Assembly: GCA_028698335.1 (NCBI GenBank)
Contig: JAQVDP010000004.1
Coordinates: 124,001 to 188,000, forward strand
Origin: Nevskiales bacterium
GTDB taxonomy: Bacteria > Pseudomonadota > Gammaproteobacteria > Nevskiales > Nevskiaceae
Reading direction: 5' to 3'
DNA: 64,000 bases
Each line of letters opens with the position of its first letter. The stretch's first letter is position 1. The notes under the pieces were generated by a model. The model was not told the DNA's origin. It saw only the letters and a program-made list of their open reading frames with translations, and made no database searches. Shown piece by piece: positions 1 through 8,974 of this stretch. The translations under genes were made by a program, and so were the position numbers.

Positions 1-775
1 CGATTTCCTCGACGCCGCGTGCGGCGCAGGCGTGCATCACCTCGTCCATCGCCGGAATCAGGGCATCGCCGCCCTCCAGCGAGAAACGCTTCTGACCGAC
101 GTACTTGCGATGCAGATACCGCTCGAGCCCCTCGGCAGCGACGAGCTGACGCAGAACCTCCATCTTGCGCTCATCCGAGAGCTTCGGCTGGAAGGCCATG
201 GGCTCCAGACGCTTCTGGATCCAGCGCTTCTCCTCGGTCTCGGTGATGTACATGTACTCGGCACCGATGGTGTCGGTGTACACCGCCTTGACGATCCGGA
301 TGATCTCGCGCAGCGGCAGCCGGTCCGCATCGATCGCCAGACTGCCGGTGTTGAACACCGTCTCCATGTCCTCCGGGCCGAGCCCATGGAACGACGGGTC
401 CAGATCCGGCACTACGGTCACCGGGGCGATGCCGAGCGGATCGAGTCGCGCAGCCTGATGGCCACGCACCCGGTAGTAGTTGATCAGACGCAGGACCGCA
501 GCCTGCTTCTCTGCCGCCTGGGCATCGAAGCCCGCTTCGGCTGCGGCGACCCGGCGCGGTTCCCGCGCCAGCCGCTCGAAGCGCGCGACGACGTCGCTGT
601 GCGGGACCTCGCGCGGCGCGCTCTGGTCCTGGATCAGGCGGAAGTAGGCGCGCCAGCTCGGATCGACCGCTTCGGGATCCTCAAGGAAGCGCTCGTAGAA
701 CGCCTCGATGTATGGAGCGTTGGCGCCCTGAATGGAGGAAGACTCGATGAAGCTCTGATATTTGCTCGTTGCCAT
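1..775 (-). CDS. sucA: 2-oxoglutarate dehydrogenase E1 component, N-terminal part (truncated by window edge)
   Basis: Thiamine-diphosphate E1 subunit of the 2-oxoglutarate dehydrogenase complex (TCA cycle: 2-oxoglutarate to succinyl-CoA). About 258 codons are visible from an ATG at 775; the rest lies beyond the left edge. The start reads MATSKYQSFIESSSIQGANA, followed by a typical E1 N-terminal helical arm (APYIEAFYERFLEDPEAVDP) and later YLHRKYVGQKRFSLEGGDA, all characteristic of OGDH E1 rather than pyruvate dehydrogenase E1. An AGGT-containing stretch about 8 bases upstream could serve as ribosome binding site. galU lies upstream on the same strand with a 49-base gap, so transcription from its own promoter or read-through are both possible. 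sucB would be expected beyond the edge. Confidence 0.93.
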   Translation of the reverse strand, partial: MATSKYQSFIESSSIQGANAPYIEAFYERFLEDPEAVDPSWRAYFRLIQDQSAPREVPHSDVVARFERLAREPRRVAAAEAGFDAQAAEKQAAVLRLINYYRVRGHQAARLDPLGIAPVTVVPDLDPSFHGLGPEDMETVFNTGSLAIDADRLPLREIIRIVKAVYTDTIGAEYMYITETEEKRWIQKRLEPMAFQPKLSDERKMEVLRQLVAAEGLERYLHRKYVGQKRFSLEGGDALIPAMDEVMHACAARGVEEI

Positions 776-824
776 GTCCGTTACCTGTGCGGCGTCTTCT
801 TCCTGTCTTCAGAGCGCCTTGCCG

Positions 825-1730
825 TCAACCCTTGGCCGCTTTCGGCGTTTCCGCGTTCCAGCCTGCGGTCAGCCCCTCCAGGTAGCTCCTGAAGTCGTCG
901 GCCAGTTCGGGATGCTTGAGCCCGAATTCGACGTTGGCGCGCAGATATCCGAGCTTGGATCCGCAGTCGTAGCGGGTGCCTTCGAACTCGTAGGCCAGCA
1001 CCGTCTGTTCGTTGAGCATCGCGCTGATCGCGTCGGTCAGCTGGATCTCGCCGCCGGCACCGCGCGGGGTGCGCTCGATCAACTTGAAGATTCGCGGGGT
1101 CAGGATATAGCGCCCGACCACCGCCAGATTGCTCGGGGCCTCTTCGGGCTTCGGCTTCTCGACGATGCGGCGGATCTCGCTGAGCCCGGGGCCGACCGGC
1201 TGGGTTTCGACGATGCCATAGCTGCCGACATCGTTCTTGGGGACCCGCTGCGTTGCCAGCACACTGGTACCGTACTGCTGGTACACCCGGTGCATCTGGG
1301 CCAGCGCCGGCTGCAGGCGGCCGTCGATCAGATCGTCGGCCAGAATCACGTAGAAGTCCTCGTCACCGACCGCTGGCCAGGCGCAGGACACCGCGTGCCC
1401 CAGCCCGAGTGCCTCGGCCTGGCGGATGAAGATGCAGGTGACGCCCGGCGGAACGATGTCGCGGACGGTCTCGAGCATCTTGGTCTTGTTGCGGGCCTCG
1501 AGCTCGGCCTCCAGCTCGTAGGCCTTGTCGAAGTGATCCATGATCGAATTCTTCGACCGCCCGGTGATGAAAATCAGCTCCTGGGCGCCAGCACTGATCG
1601 CTTCCTGAACGGCGTACTGGATGAGCGGCTTGTCGACGATCGGCAGCATTTCCTTCGCGCTGGCCTTGGTCGCGGGCAGGAACCGCGTACCGAGTCCGGC
1701 GACGGGGAATACGGCTTTTCTGATTCGCAT
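825..1730 (-). CDS. galU: UTP--glucose-1-phosphate uridylyltransferase
   Basis: Makes UDP-glucose from UTP and glucose-1-phosphate for cell-envelope polysaccharides. The protein has 301 residues, the usual GalU length. The nucleotidyltransferase signature GLGTRFLPATKASAKEMLP is near residues 12-30, and VEKPKPEEAP and GGEIQLTDAI occur further on, as in bacterial GalU/GtaB. The start ATG at 1730 is preceded by a strong AAGGAG about 6 bases upstream. It lies upstream of sucA on the same strand, without an obvious functional link. Confidence 0.95.
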   Translation of the reverse strand: MRIRKAVFPVAGLGTRFLPATKASAKEMLPIVDKPLIQYAVQEAISAGAQELIFITGRSKNSIMDHFDKAYELEAELEARNKTKMLETVRDIVPPGVTCIFIRQAEALGLGHAVSCAWPAVGDEDFYVILADDLIDGRLQPALAQMHRVYQQYGTSVLATQRVPKNDVGSYGIVETQPVGPGLSEIRRIVEKPKPEEAPSNLAVVGRYILTPRIFKLIERTPRGAGGEIQLTDAISAMLNEQTVLAYEFEGTRYDCGSKLGYLRANVEFGLKHPELADDFRSYLEGLTAGWNAETPKAAKG

Positions 1731-1823
1731 AGCTTCTCCTTAGCGGCGCGTAGTCTAGTTCAGTACCTTCTACAAATCATTAGATCTTCGTCTAATTGAT
1801 CTCCCCCGCGCACGTTTTTCGGC

Positions 1824-2675
1824 TCAGCTCATCCCCCCCCTCAGATGGACTTTGTCCGAGCGACTGGACAACAGTGCAAACTCCAGCTTGCCGTCGGCAG
1901 ACGGGTTGAATTTCAGCGCCGCGCTGCCCGGCAGGAACAGGGGCTGCAGGAACTGTACGCTCAACTCCGTGGGCGCCGACGCCAGCTCTTCCTGCAGCAG
2001 CGCCGCACAGCGCGCCAGCGACCACATGCCGTGAGCGATATGGCGCTTGAAGCCGAACAGCTTGGCGCTCAGCGGGGCCAGATGGATCGGGTTGTAGTCA
2101 CGGCCCACCGATGCATAACGCCGGCCGATGTCCGCCGGTGCCCGCAAACGCTTGTACTGCGTCAGCGTCGCCGGCGGCGGCGCGGGACGCGAAGACGGGC
2201 CACGCGGGCCCGGAATGCGGTGGAGAATGGTGCTGGTCTCTTGCCAGACACATTCCCCTTCGACGCCGATCTCGGTGAGCATGTCGAATTCGATGCCCTG
2301 GCGAACCTCGCGCGAGGCGTCGATTCGCACCTCGACGTCCAGGGACTCGGCCGGTGTCAACGGACGTGACTGCCGGATCTGGTTACGCACGTGCACCAGC
2401 CCCAGCAGCGGGAACGGAAACGCGCGCTGCGTCAGCAGATGCAGGTGCAGCGCACCGGCCAGCACGTGCGGAAAGGTGATCGGCAGCGTCGACACGTCAT
2501 CGAATCCGCAAAGCTCCGCATACGCCGCGAGATGTTCCGCGTCCACCTGGACGCCAAGCACGCGCGCGGACAGCGCGGGCAGCTTCGGCTTGCCCTTCGG
2601 ATGGCGCATGACGGTGGTCGCCGCGCGCAGGTACAGGCGCTGCGCGTCCGGAAGTGCTGCTAGCGTCTGGGTCAT
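1824..2675 (-). CDS. MaoC/HTD2-type hot-dog dehydratase (3-hydroxyacyl thioester dehydratase-like)
   Basis: A 283-residue double hot-dog protein. The C-terminal half carries the hydratase-2 type motif GRDYNPIHLAPLSAKLFGF, with the expected catalytic Asp and His, followed by HIAHGMW, as in (R)-specific enoyl-CoA hydratases and HTD2-like dehydratases. The N-terminal half is a degenerate second hot-dog. The ATG at 2675 is chosen because GAGAGGA lies about 6 bases upstream; a longer open frame to 2867 would overlap ccmI. It follows ccmI by 56 bases on the same strand, but nothing ties it to cytochrome c maturation. Substrate unknown; a hydroxyacyl-CoA or acyl carrier protein thioester is likely. 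Confidence 0.8.
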   Translation of the reverse strand: MTQTLAALPDAQRLYLRAATTVMRHPKGKPKLPALSARVLGVQVDAEHLAAYAELCGFDDVSTLPITFPHVLAGALHLHLLTQRAFPFPLLGLVHVRNQIRQSRPLTPAESLDVEVRIDASREVRQGIEFDMLTEIGVEGECVWQETSTILHRIPGPRGPSSRPAPPPATLTQYKRLRAPADIGRRYASVGRDYNPIHLAPLSAKLFGFKRHIAHGMWSLARCAALLQEELASAPTELSVQFLQPLFLPGSAALKFNPSADGKLEFALLSSRSDKVHLRGGMS

Positions 2676-2731
2676 CAACGTCCTCTCTACTCGAATCAAC
2701 AAAACTATTTGGCGCCGGTCCGCGCCGGGGT

Positions 2732-3964
2732 TCAGGGCACCCGCCGATCGATCATCAGCGTCTGCGGCACGCTCGCGGCCTCGCGGGTGACGCTGATCCG
2801 GCCTTCCAGATCGCCGGACTGCGCCTGCGCGCCGCCACTCTGGCTGATGCGTGCGGTCACCTCCCAACGCGGCGCGCTGGACAGGTTGTTGCCCCGGATC
2901 ATCGCCTGGCTGTCGTCTAGCACGACCTCCGTCGGACCCGCATAAGGTTGCCGGACCACCGCCAGCGGCGGTCCCCCTTCCGGGCGCCGCGCGAACACCA
3001 TCAACGTCGCGCCAGCCGGTACCGCCTGGGCGACGCCGTCATCCAGCATCACCTTAACGGTCAGACGCGTCTGCGTCGATACGGCCGCCGCGTCGGCAGG
3101 CGTCTCCGCCGGCAATTCGCGTCCCGCGAGCTGCGCAAGTTCCGGCAAACGCTTTTCGAGCACCTGCCGGAAATCGGCCGGCAACTCCTGGTCGCGCAGC
3201 GCCAGCCAGCGATCCAGCGCCGTCCCGTACTCGCCCGCCCGCGAAGCCAGCAATCCGGCATACCAGAGCGCCTTCGGCAGTGCCGGATCGGATTCGAGCG
3301 CCTTTTCGAACAACTGCCGCGCACGTTCTTCCGCGTCGCCGTCCTGCGCGAACAGCCGCGACTCGCCCTCCGAGGCGATCCATTCGGCTTCGGGGCCGGC
3401 CGCCGTCAGCTGGTTGGCGCGTCCGTAGGCCCCGGCGGCATCGGCATACCGTTCCAGCACGAAGTACGACCGCCCGAGCATGGCCCAGCCCTCGGCGTCG
3501 TCAGGCTGATCGCGCAGCCGCTGCTCGAGCCGCGCCACCATGCTGTCGACCACCAGCGTCTGCGCCGCCGCTGGGTCCTGCCGCGCGGTTTCGATCCAGC
3601 CGGCGATCTGGCGGCTGTCCGAGCGCAAATAGCCGAGGACGGCGAACACACCGACGAATACCGCGAGCAGCAGTACCAGCAGCCAGGACCCGCGGGGCTC
3701 GTCCTGTCGCTGCGGATTCGCAGTGCTGTCGTCGCCGGCATCGTCGATCAGCCGTGCCGCCGCCTCCTCGCGCAACTGATCGGCGACCACGGCGCTCATC
3801 GCCCCGACTTCGACGTCGTTATCGATCTCCGCCAGCCGCTGCTGATATCCCGCGACATTCAGGCTGCGCCGCCGGATGGCGACATCGCCGCGGCGGCGCC
3901 AGATCGGCCGGGTCAGCCAGACCACCGCGATCAGGGCCAGGAGCCCCATCCACACGAACGTCAT
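2732..3964 (-). CDS. ccmI: Cytochrome c biogenesis protein CcmI (TPR apocytochrome chaperone)
   Basis: A 410-residue bitopic protein that holds the C-terminus of apocytochrome c and delivers it to CcmF/CcmH for haem ligation. There is a membrane segment at about residues 4-18, a cytoplasmic loop, a second segment at about 94-114, then periplasmic TPR repeats (about 140-290) and a beta-rich C-terminal domain typical of the longer CcmI/CycH forms. Its ATG overlaps the ccmH stop (ATGA at 3961-3964), consistent with translational coupling at the end of the ccm operon. Confidence 0.92.
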   Translation of the reverse strand: MTFVWMGLLALIAVVWLTRPIWRRRGDVAIRRRSLNVAGYQQRLAEIDNDVEVGAMSAVVADQLREEAAARLIDDAGDDSTANPQRQDEPRGSWLLVLLLAVFVGVFAVLGYLRSDSRQIAGWIETARQDPAAAQTLVVDSMVARLEQRLRDQPDDAEGWAMLGRSYFVLERYADAAGAYGRANQLTAAGPEAEWIASEGESRLFAQDGDAEERARQLFEKALESDPALPKALWYAGLLASRAGEYGTALDRWLALRDQELPADFRQVLEKRLPELAQLAGRELPAETPADAAAVSTQTRLTVKVMLDDGVAQAVPAGATLMVFARRPEGGPPLAVVRQPYAGPTEVVLDDSQAMIRGNNLSSAPRWEVTARISQSGGAQAQSGDLEGRISVTREAASVPQTLMIDRRVP

Positions 3965-4413
3965 GCGTCCTTGTCCTCGAGAATTTCGCGCAGGCGCTCG
4001 GGATCGACGCTCTGGGCCGTGACCGCATCACGCCGACGGCGCCGCAGGAACGCCATTGCGCCGACGAGCCCGACGGCCAGCAGCGCAAATGGTCCGACCC
4101 ACAACAGCCAGGTCGAGCGCTTGAACGGCGGGCGGTACAACACAAAGTCGCCATACCGCGCGGTGACGTAGTCGATGATTTCGGCATCGGACCGCCCCGC
4201 GACGATCTGGGCGTGGACCTGATCCCGCAGATCGGCCGCCAACGGCGCGTTGGAATCGGCAATCGTCTGGTTCTGGCACACCAGGCAACGCAGCTCGTTG
4301 ATCAACACCCGGTAACGCTCCTGCTGCGGGGGCGCCAAATCGTCCTGAGCCGCCGCCTGGCCACATACCGCCAGCAATAGCATCGCCGCAACCACGCGCA
4401 GCAGTCCGTTCAT
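3961..4413 (-). CDS. ccmH: Cytochrome c maturation protein CcmH (thiol reductase for apocytochrome)
   Basis: A 150-residue membrane-anchored protein. It has a signal peptide (residues 1-22), the diagnostic LRCLVCQNQ motif with C43 and C46, which reduces the CXXCH site of apocytochrome c, and a C-terminal membrane helix (about 102-123). The family role is in the haem ligation complex with CcmF and CcmI. It overlaps ccmG upstream and ccmI downstream by four bases each. The length shows that CcmH and CcmI are separate here, unlike the fused E. coli form. Confidence 0.94.
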   Translation of the reverse strand: MNGLLRVVAAMLLLAVCGQAAAQDDLAPPQQERYRVLINELRCLVCQNQTIADSNAPLAADLRDQVHAQIVAGRSDAEIIDYVTARYGDFVLYRPPFKRSTWLLWVGPFALLAVGLVGAMAFLRRRRRDAVTAQSVDPERLREILEDKDA

Positions 4414-4931
4414 TCAGCTCCCCCTGCCATCAACGGGGCGATCCGGGTCCGCCACGCGTCCTCGGTCATCGGTCCGATCTGCTTGTAGACGATGATGCCG
4501 TCGGCATTGAGCACGAATGTCTCCGGCACGCCATAGACGCCCCAGTCGAGACCGGCCTTGCCACCCGGATCCGCCAGCACCTGCGCGTACGGATTGCCAT
4601 GCTGCCGCAGCCAGCGCAGGCCATCGGCATCAGTGTCCTTGTAGTCGAGCCCGACGATTTCGATCCCCCGCCGGGACAGTTCCATCAGGAACGGGTGTTC
4701 GACCTGGCACCCGGCGCACCAGCTGGCGAAGAAGTTCACCAGGACCGGCCGCCCTTTCAGCGAGTCGACCCCGACCGCACTGCCCCCGCCAAGCGGTTCG
4801 AGCGCAAACGCCGGCGCCGGCTTGCCGATCAGCGGCGACGGCACCTCGCGCGGATCGTTCTGCAGTCCGAAAACGAACAGCCCGATCAGGCCGGCCAGGA
4901 CGACGACCGGCAGCAGATACTGCCAGCGCAT
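4410..4931 (-). CDS. ccmG: Thiol:disulfide interchange protein CcmG/DsbE
   Basis: Periplasmic membrane-anchored thioredoxin-like protein of 173 residues that keeps CcmH and apocytochrome cysteines reduced. One N-terminal membrane segment (about 5-22) is followed by a thioredoxin fold with the active site FFASWCAGCQVEHP (C72, C75) and the cis-Pro region GVPETFV. The start is the ATG at 4931, which overlaps the ccmF stop (TGATG); the open frame continues upstream but lies inside ccmF. The WCAGC dipeptide differs from the commoner WCPTC/WCVTC. Confidence 0.93.
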   Translation of the reverse strand: MRWQYLLPVVVLAGLIGLFVFGLQNDPREVPSPLIGKPAPAFALEPLGGGSAVGVDSLKGRPVLVNFFASWCAGCQVEHPFLMELSRRGIEIVGLDYKDTDADGLRWLRQHGNPYAQVLADPGGKAGLDWGVYGVPETFVLNADGIIVYKQIGPMTEDAWRTRIAPLMAGGAE

Positions 4932-6907
4932 CAGGCGGCGGCCTCGGCGCCGCCCGCGACCGCCGCACGGCGGGTCGCGCTCGCGAGCCGGTAGCGCCGG
5001 TCGGAAATCGCAATCGCGCCGCCGAGCGCCATCAGCACGCCGGCAAGCCACACCAGCCGCATCATCGGCTTGTAGTACACCCGCACCGCCCAGTCACCGT
5101 TTTCCAACGGCTCGGCCAACGCGACATAGAGATCCCGCATCGGCGTATGGTCGACCGCGGCTTCGGTCATCATGCTGCCCTGGGCCCGGTAGCGGCGCTT
5201 TTCAGGGTCCAGCTCGGCGAGCACGCGGCCGTCACGGCTGACCGTGAAACGTGCCCGATCGGCGTCGAAATTCGGGCCCGCATAGTGCTGGACGCCTTCC
5301 ATTGCGAAGGTGTAGCCGGACAGTTCGACACTCTGCCCCGGCCCCAGGCGCACGTCGCGCTCGACGCTGTAAAGACTGACAAAGCTCAGGCCGAGCACCC
5401 ACAGCCCCAGAGAAAAGTGAGCGAGGCTCATGCCCCAGATCGCGCGCGGCACCTGCCGCAGCCCGAACCAGCGGTTTTTCTTGGCCCGGATCCGCTGCCA
5501 GGGATCGACCAGCGCAGTCAGCATCGCCCAGACCGCGAGGAAGGTTCCCGCCATCGCCATCAGCTCGGACTTGCGGTGCAACAACCAGGGCAGCGACAGC
5601 CCCACAAGCAGGGCGATCACGAACGGCACCCTCAAACGCCGGAGTGCGTCGCCAAGGCGGGCCTGCTTCCAGCCCATCACCGTGCCGATGCCGACCAGGA
5701 AGACCAGTGGCGCGCTCAGCGGCAGAAACACCATGTTGAAGTACGGCGGTCCGACCGAGATCTTGCCCAGATCGAAGGCGTCAACGAACAACGGATACAG
5801 CGTGCCGATGAGCACCGCGGCCGATGCGACGACCAGGAAGACGTTGTTGAACAGCAACAGGCCTTCGCGCGACATCAGATTGAGCTCACCGCTGCGGGCC
5901 AGCTTCGGCGCCCGCCAGGCGTACAGCATGAATGCCGTTCCCAGCACCACGGCGAGAAATTCCAGGATGAACACGCCGCGAGTCGGATCCGATGCGAACG
6001 CGTGCACCGACACCAGCACGCCGGAGCGCACCAGAAATGTCCCCAGCAGGGACAGCGAAAACGCAAGAATCGCGAGCAGGACGGTCCAGGATTTCAGCAG
6101 CCCGCGCTTTTCGGTCACCGCGAGCGAATGAATCAGGGCGGTTCCGACGAGCCAGGGCATGAACGAAGCGTTCTCGACCGGATCCCAGAACCACCAGCCG
6201 CCCCAGCCCAGTTCGTGGTACGCCCACCAGGATCCGAGCGTGATTCCGAGCGTCAGAAACAGCCAGGCGGTCGTCGTCCACGGCCGCGTCCAGCGCGCCC
6301 ACGCCGCGTCGAGTCGGCCACTCAACAGCGCCGCAAATGCGAACGCGAACGCCACCGAGAAGCCCACGTAGCCCATGTACAGCAAGGGTGGGTGGATCAC
6401 CAGGCCGGGATCCTGCAACAGCGGATTCAGGTCCCGCCCGTCCAGCGGCACCGGAAACTGGCGCGCGAACGGATCGGAGGTCAGCAGGATGAACAGGAGG
6501 AACCCGATGCTGATGGCGCCGAGCACCGCCAGCGTCATCGCCAGCACGTCTCGCGGCAAACGCTCATTGAAGACCGATACGGCCGTCATCCAGCCGGCGA
6601 GGATCAGCACCCACAGCAGCATCGATCCCTCATGCGCGCCCCAGACCGCGCTGATGCGGTACATCAACGGCAGCTGCGAATGGGAGTTGGACGCCACGTA
6701 CGCGACCGACCAGTCCATGTCGATGAACGACCAGGTCAGGCACAGGTACGCGACCAGAATCAGGACGAACTGGGTCTGCGCAGCGGACACTGCGACTTCC
6801 ATCCAGCGCGGGCGCCCCAGCCAGACGCCGAGGAGCGGCAGCGCGACCTGAATCAGCGCGACCGCCAGCGCGGCCAGCAGCGCGAAGTGTCCAATTTCCG
6901 GGATCAT
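4931..6907 (-). CDS. ccmF: Cytochrome c haem lyase subunit CcmF
   Basis: A 658-residue polytopic membrane protein that transfers haem from holo-CcmE to apocytochrome c. The haem-handling WWD signature is visible as GWGGWWFWDPVENASFMPWL. Many hydrophobic segments surround it, and a large periplasmic loop lies before the last membrane helix. Length and topology match CcmF. It lies 27 bases after ccmE and overlaps ccmG. The long plus-strand open frame over the same DNA (4517-7507) is an antisense shadow. Confidence 0.95.
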   Translation of the reverse strand: MIPEIGHFALLAALAVALIQVALPLLGVWLGRPRWMEVAVSAAQTQFVLILVAYLCLTWSFIDMDWSVAYVASNSHSQLPLMYRISAVWGAHEGSMLLWVLILAGWMTAVSVFNERLPRDVLAMTLAVLGAISIGFLLFILLTSDPFARQFPVPLDGRDLNPLLQDPGLVIHPPLLYMGYVGFSVAFAFAFAALLSGRLDAAWARWTRPWTTTAWLFLTLGITLGSWWAYHELGWGGWWFWDPVENASFMPWLVGTALIHSLAVTEKRGLLKSWTVLLAILAFSLSLLGTFLVRSGVLVSVHAFASDPTRGVFILEFLAVVLGTAFMLYAWRAPKLARSGELNLMSREGLLLFNNVFLVVASAAVLIGTLYPLFVDAFDLGKISVGPPYFNMVFLPLSAPLVFLVGIGTVMGWKQARLGDALRRLRVPFVIALLVGLSLPWLLHRKSELMAMAGTFLAVWAMLTALVDPWQRIRAKKNRWFGLRQVPRAIWGMSLAHFSLGLWVLGLSFVSLYSVERDVRLGPGQSVELSGYTFAMEGVQHYAGPNFDADRARFTVSRDGRVLAELDPEKRRYRAQGSMMTEAAVDHTPMRDLYVALAEPLENGDWAVRVYYKPMMRLVWLAGVLMALGGAIAISDRRYRLASATRRAAVAGGAEAAA

Positions 6908-6934
6908 CGTTGCTCCTTGGCCGCGAGGGGACGC

Positions 6935-7396
6935 TCAGCTGCCCATGACCGATTTGAAGGGCGCACAGGAGTGTTTGCCGTCGGCGGTGGTCAGGGCTTC
7001 CTGCAGTTCCGGCGGCATGTAGTTCTCGTCGTGCTTGGCCAGCACTTCGTCGGCGACGAAATCCCCCTGCGCGTCGATCCGCCCGGTGGCGACGATGCCC
7101 TGCCCCTCCCTGAACAGGTCCGGCAGGATGCCGTGATAGCGAACCGGCACCGAGTGTTCGCAATCCGCCAGCGTGAAGGCCACGTCCAGATCGTCGCCAC
7201 GCTGGACACTGCCGGTGACGACGAGGCCGCCCACGCGAACCTTGGCGTTGGCCGGCAGACTGTGCCCGACCAGATCCGTCGGCGTGTAGAAATACATCAT
7301 GTTCTTGCGAAACGCCGTGAATCCCAGCGCCGCTGCGACGCCGAGGCCGAGGATCAGGCCCGCAACCGCCACCATTCGCTTCTGCCGTTTGGTCAT
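6935..7396 (-). CDS. ccmE: Periplasmic haem chaperone CcmE
   Basis: A 153-residue haem chaperone that binds haem covalently before handing it to CcmF. It has an N-terminal membrane anchor (about 8-28), an OB-fold domain and the haem-binding motif LAKHDENYMP with H122 and Y126. The ATG at 7396 overlaps the ccmD stop as ATGA, which fixes the start; a longer frame to 7522 would overlap all of ccmD. Confidence 0.95.
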   Translation of the reverse strand: MTKRQKRMVAVAGLILGLGVAAALGFTAFRKNMMYFYTPTDLVGHSLPANAKVRVGGLVVTGSVQRGDDLDVAFTLADCEHSVPVRYHGILPDLFREGQGIVATGRIDAQGDFVADEVLAKHDENYMPPELQEALTTADGKHSCAPFKSVMGS

Positions 7397-7548
7397 TCTT
7401 CCAGACTTGCATCCAAGATTTCGCGCCGCCGCCTGCGCGGCGCCAGCCAGTTCCACAAAAAGACGGCCAAGGCCAGTCCGAAACTGGTCCAGACAAACGT
7501 GGCGTAGCCACTCATCGCCCAAAATGCAGGGTCAACTAATTTGCTCAT
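7393..7548 (-). CDS. ccmD: Haem exporter protein CcmD (51 residues)
   Basis: Short membrane protein that stabilises the CcmABC-CcmE complex and helps release holo-CcmE. Translation from the ATG at 7548 gives 51 residues starting MSKLVDPAFWAMSGYATFVW, with one membrane helix (about 15-34) followed by a basic stretch APRRRRREI. This is the usual CcmD layout: a W/G-Y-rich start, one helix and a positive cytoplasmic end. It sits between ccmC (gap 7 bases) and ccmE (ATGA overlap), exactly where ccmD belongs. Confidence 0.9.
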   Translation of the reverse strand: MSKLVDPAFWAMSGYATFVWTSFGLALAVFLWNWLAPRRRRREILDASLEE

Positions 7549-7555
7549 CGGGCTG

Positions 7556-8302
7556 TCAATGGACCGTCACGGCCGAAAGATGTTCCTTGGCCCAGGAAGT
7601 CCCCCTTTCGCGCCACAGCAGCTCATTCTGGATCCGCCGCAGCACGGCGTAGGCGCAAAACAGGAAAGTGCCGGCCAGGGCTGCGTACAGCGGCAGGGCC
7701 ATATCGGGACTGATGCTGGCCTTGCCCATCTTGAAGATGGTCGAGCCCTGATGCAGCGAATTCCACCATTCCACCGAAAACTTCACGATCGGGACGTTGA
7801 TGCTGCCGACGATCGCCAGCAGGCTGCACGCGCGCGCCGCGGCGCGCGCGTCGTCGAAAGCTTCGTGCAGGCCGATCACACCCAGATAGAGGAACAGCAA
7901 TACCAGTTCCGAGGTCAGCCTCGCGTCCCAGACCCAGTACGCGCCCCACATTGGCTTGCCCCACAGCATGCCGGTCACCAGCGCGATCGCGGTCATGCTC
8001 GCTCCGACCGGGGCGATCGACACGACGACGCACTCGGCGAGCTTGATCCGCCAGATGACGACGATGACGCCGGCGATCGCCATCGCCGAATACAGTGACA
8101 GCGATACCGCCGCGGCCGGCACATGAACGTAGATGATGCGGAACGCGTCCTTCTGCTGATAGTCCGCCGGCGCGTATACCAATCCGTAGAACCAGCCAAA
8201 CGCAAGCAGCACGACCGCGCCCAGCCCCAGCCAGGGCGCGAGGCGTTCAGCCAGTCGGTAGAAGCTCGGCGGCGACGCCAAGCGATGGAACCAAGTCCAC
8301 AT
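7556..8302 (-). CDS. ccmC: Haem transporter subunit CcmC
   Basis: A 248-residue six-helix membrane protein that attaches haem to CcmE. The WWD-type periplasmic motif reads WGAYWVWDARLTSELVL, and the haem-ligand histidine regions lie in IIYVHVPAA and SLHQGSTI. It follows ccmB by 6 bases and precedes ccmD by 7. Confidence 0.95.
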   Translation of the reverse strand: MWTWFHRLASPPSFYRLAERLAPWLGLGAVVLLAFGWFYGLVYAPADYQQKDAFRIIYVHVPAAAVSLSLYSAMAIAGVIVVIWRIKLAECVVVSIAPVGASMTAIALVTGMLWGKPMWGAYWVWDARLTSELVLLFLYLGVIGLHEAFDDARAAARACSLLAIVGSINVPIVKFSVEWWNSLHQGSTIFKMGKASISPDMALPLYAALAGTFLFCAYAVLRRIQNELLWRERGTSWAKEHLSAVTVH

Positions 8303-8308
8303 GATTGA

Positions 8309-8974
8309 TCAGTCAAACGCGTTTCGAATGGCGGCGGTCGCCGCCCACGGCACCAGCGTGACGCATAGCGCCAGAATGGCGGACAGAAAGTATAGCGGAG
8401 CTTGCGGGTCCAGACCGTCCTGAACGCTGCGCACGGCTCCGGCCCCGAACACGACGACCGGGGTGATCAGCGGCAGAACCAGCACGGGCAGCAGCAGCCC
8501 TCCGCGCGGCAGCCCCACCGTCAGGGCAGCGACGAATCCCCCGACCAGACTGATGCACGGCGACCCCAGCGCCAGGCTCAGCACCAGCACGCCGATCGCA
8601 TCGCTCCGCATCCCCAATCCCAGCGCCAGCGGCGCGGACAGCGCCACCAGCGGCAGTCCGCTCAGCACCCAGTGCGCCAGCAGCTTGACTGCGGTCGCCA
8701 GCACCAGCGGCGTCCGGCTCAGGCAGACCTGCTCCAGGGTGCCGTCCTCGAGATCGCCACGGAACAGGCGTTCCAGCGTCAGCAGGGTCGACAGCAATGC
8801 CGCCACCCAGAGCATCGCCGGGGCGAAGTCCGCGAGGCGCGGATCGTTGGCCTCGGCGCCCAGTCCGAACAGCGTGATCACGATGACGAAGAAGAACGGC
8901 GGCATCATCCATTCGGTCTTCGACCGCCCCGCCAGGCGCATTTCGCGCGCGAAGACCGCCCATACACCGCTCAC
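8309..8974 (-). CDS. ccmB: Haem exporter membrane subunit CcmB
   Basis: Membrane permease of the CcmAB ATP-binding cassette complex, which drives release of holo-CcmE from CcmC. About six hydrophobic helices are visible, with ALLSTLLTLERLFRGDLEDG, the conserved CcmB cytoplasmic segment. I choose the GTG at 8974 (221 residues, the usual length): it overlaps the ccmA stop as GTGA, has GGGAG 8 bases upstream, and the protein then begins at SGVWAVFAREMRL as in homologues. A GTG at 8989 is the alternative. Confidence 0.92.
   Translation of the reverse strand: MSGVWAVFAREMRLAGRSKTEWMMPPFFFVIVITLFGLGAEANDPRLADFAPAMLWVAALLSTLLTLERLFRGDLEDGTLEQVCLSRTPLVLATAVKLLAHWVLSGLPLVALSAPLALGLGMRSDAIGVLVLSLALGSPCISLVGGFVAALTVGLPRGGLLLPVLVLPLITPVVVFGAGAVRSVQDGLDPQAPLYFLSAILALCVTLVPWAATAAIRNAFD

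Noticed and set aside
4517-7507. 996-residue open frame on the plus strand
   Set aside because: Antisense to ccmF/ccmG/ccmE, of low-complexity Arg/His/Gln-rich composition typical of GC-rich shadow frames, and with no recognisable domain.
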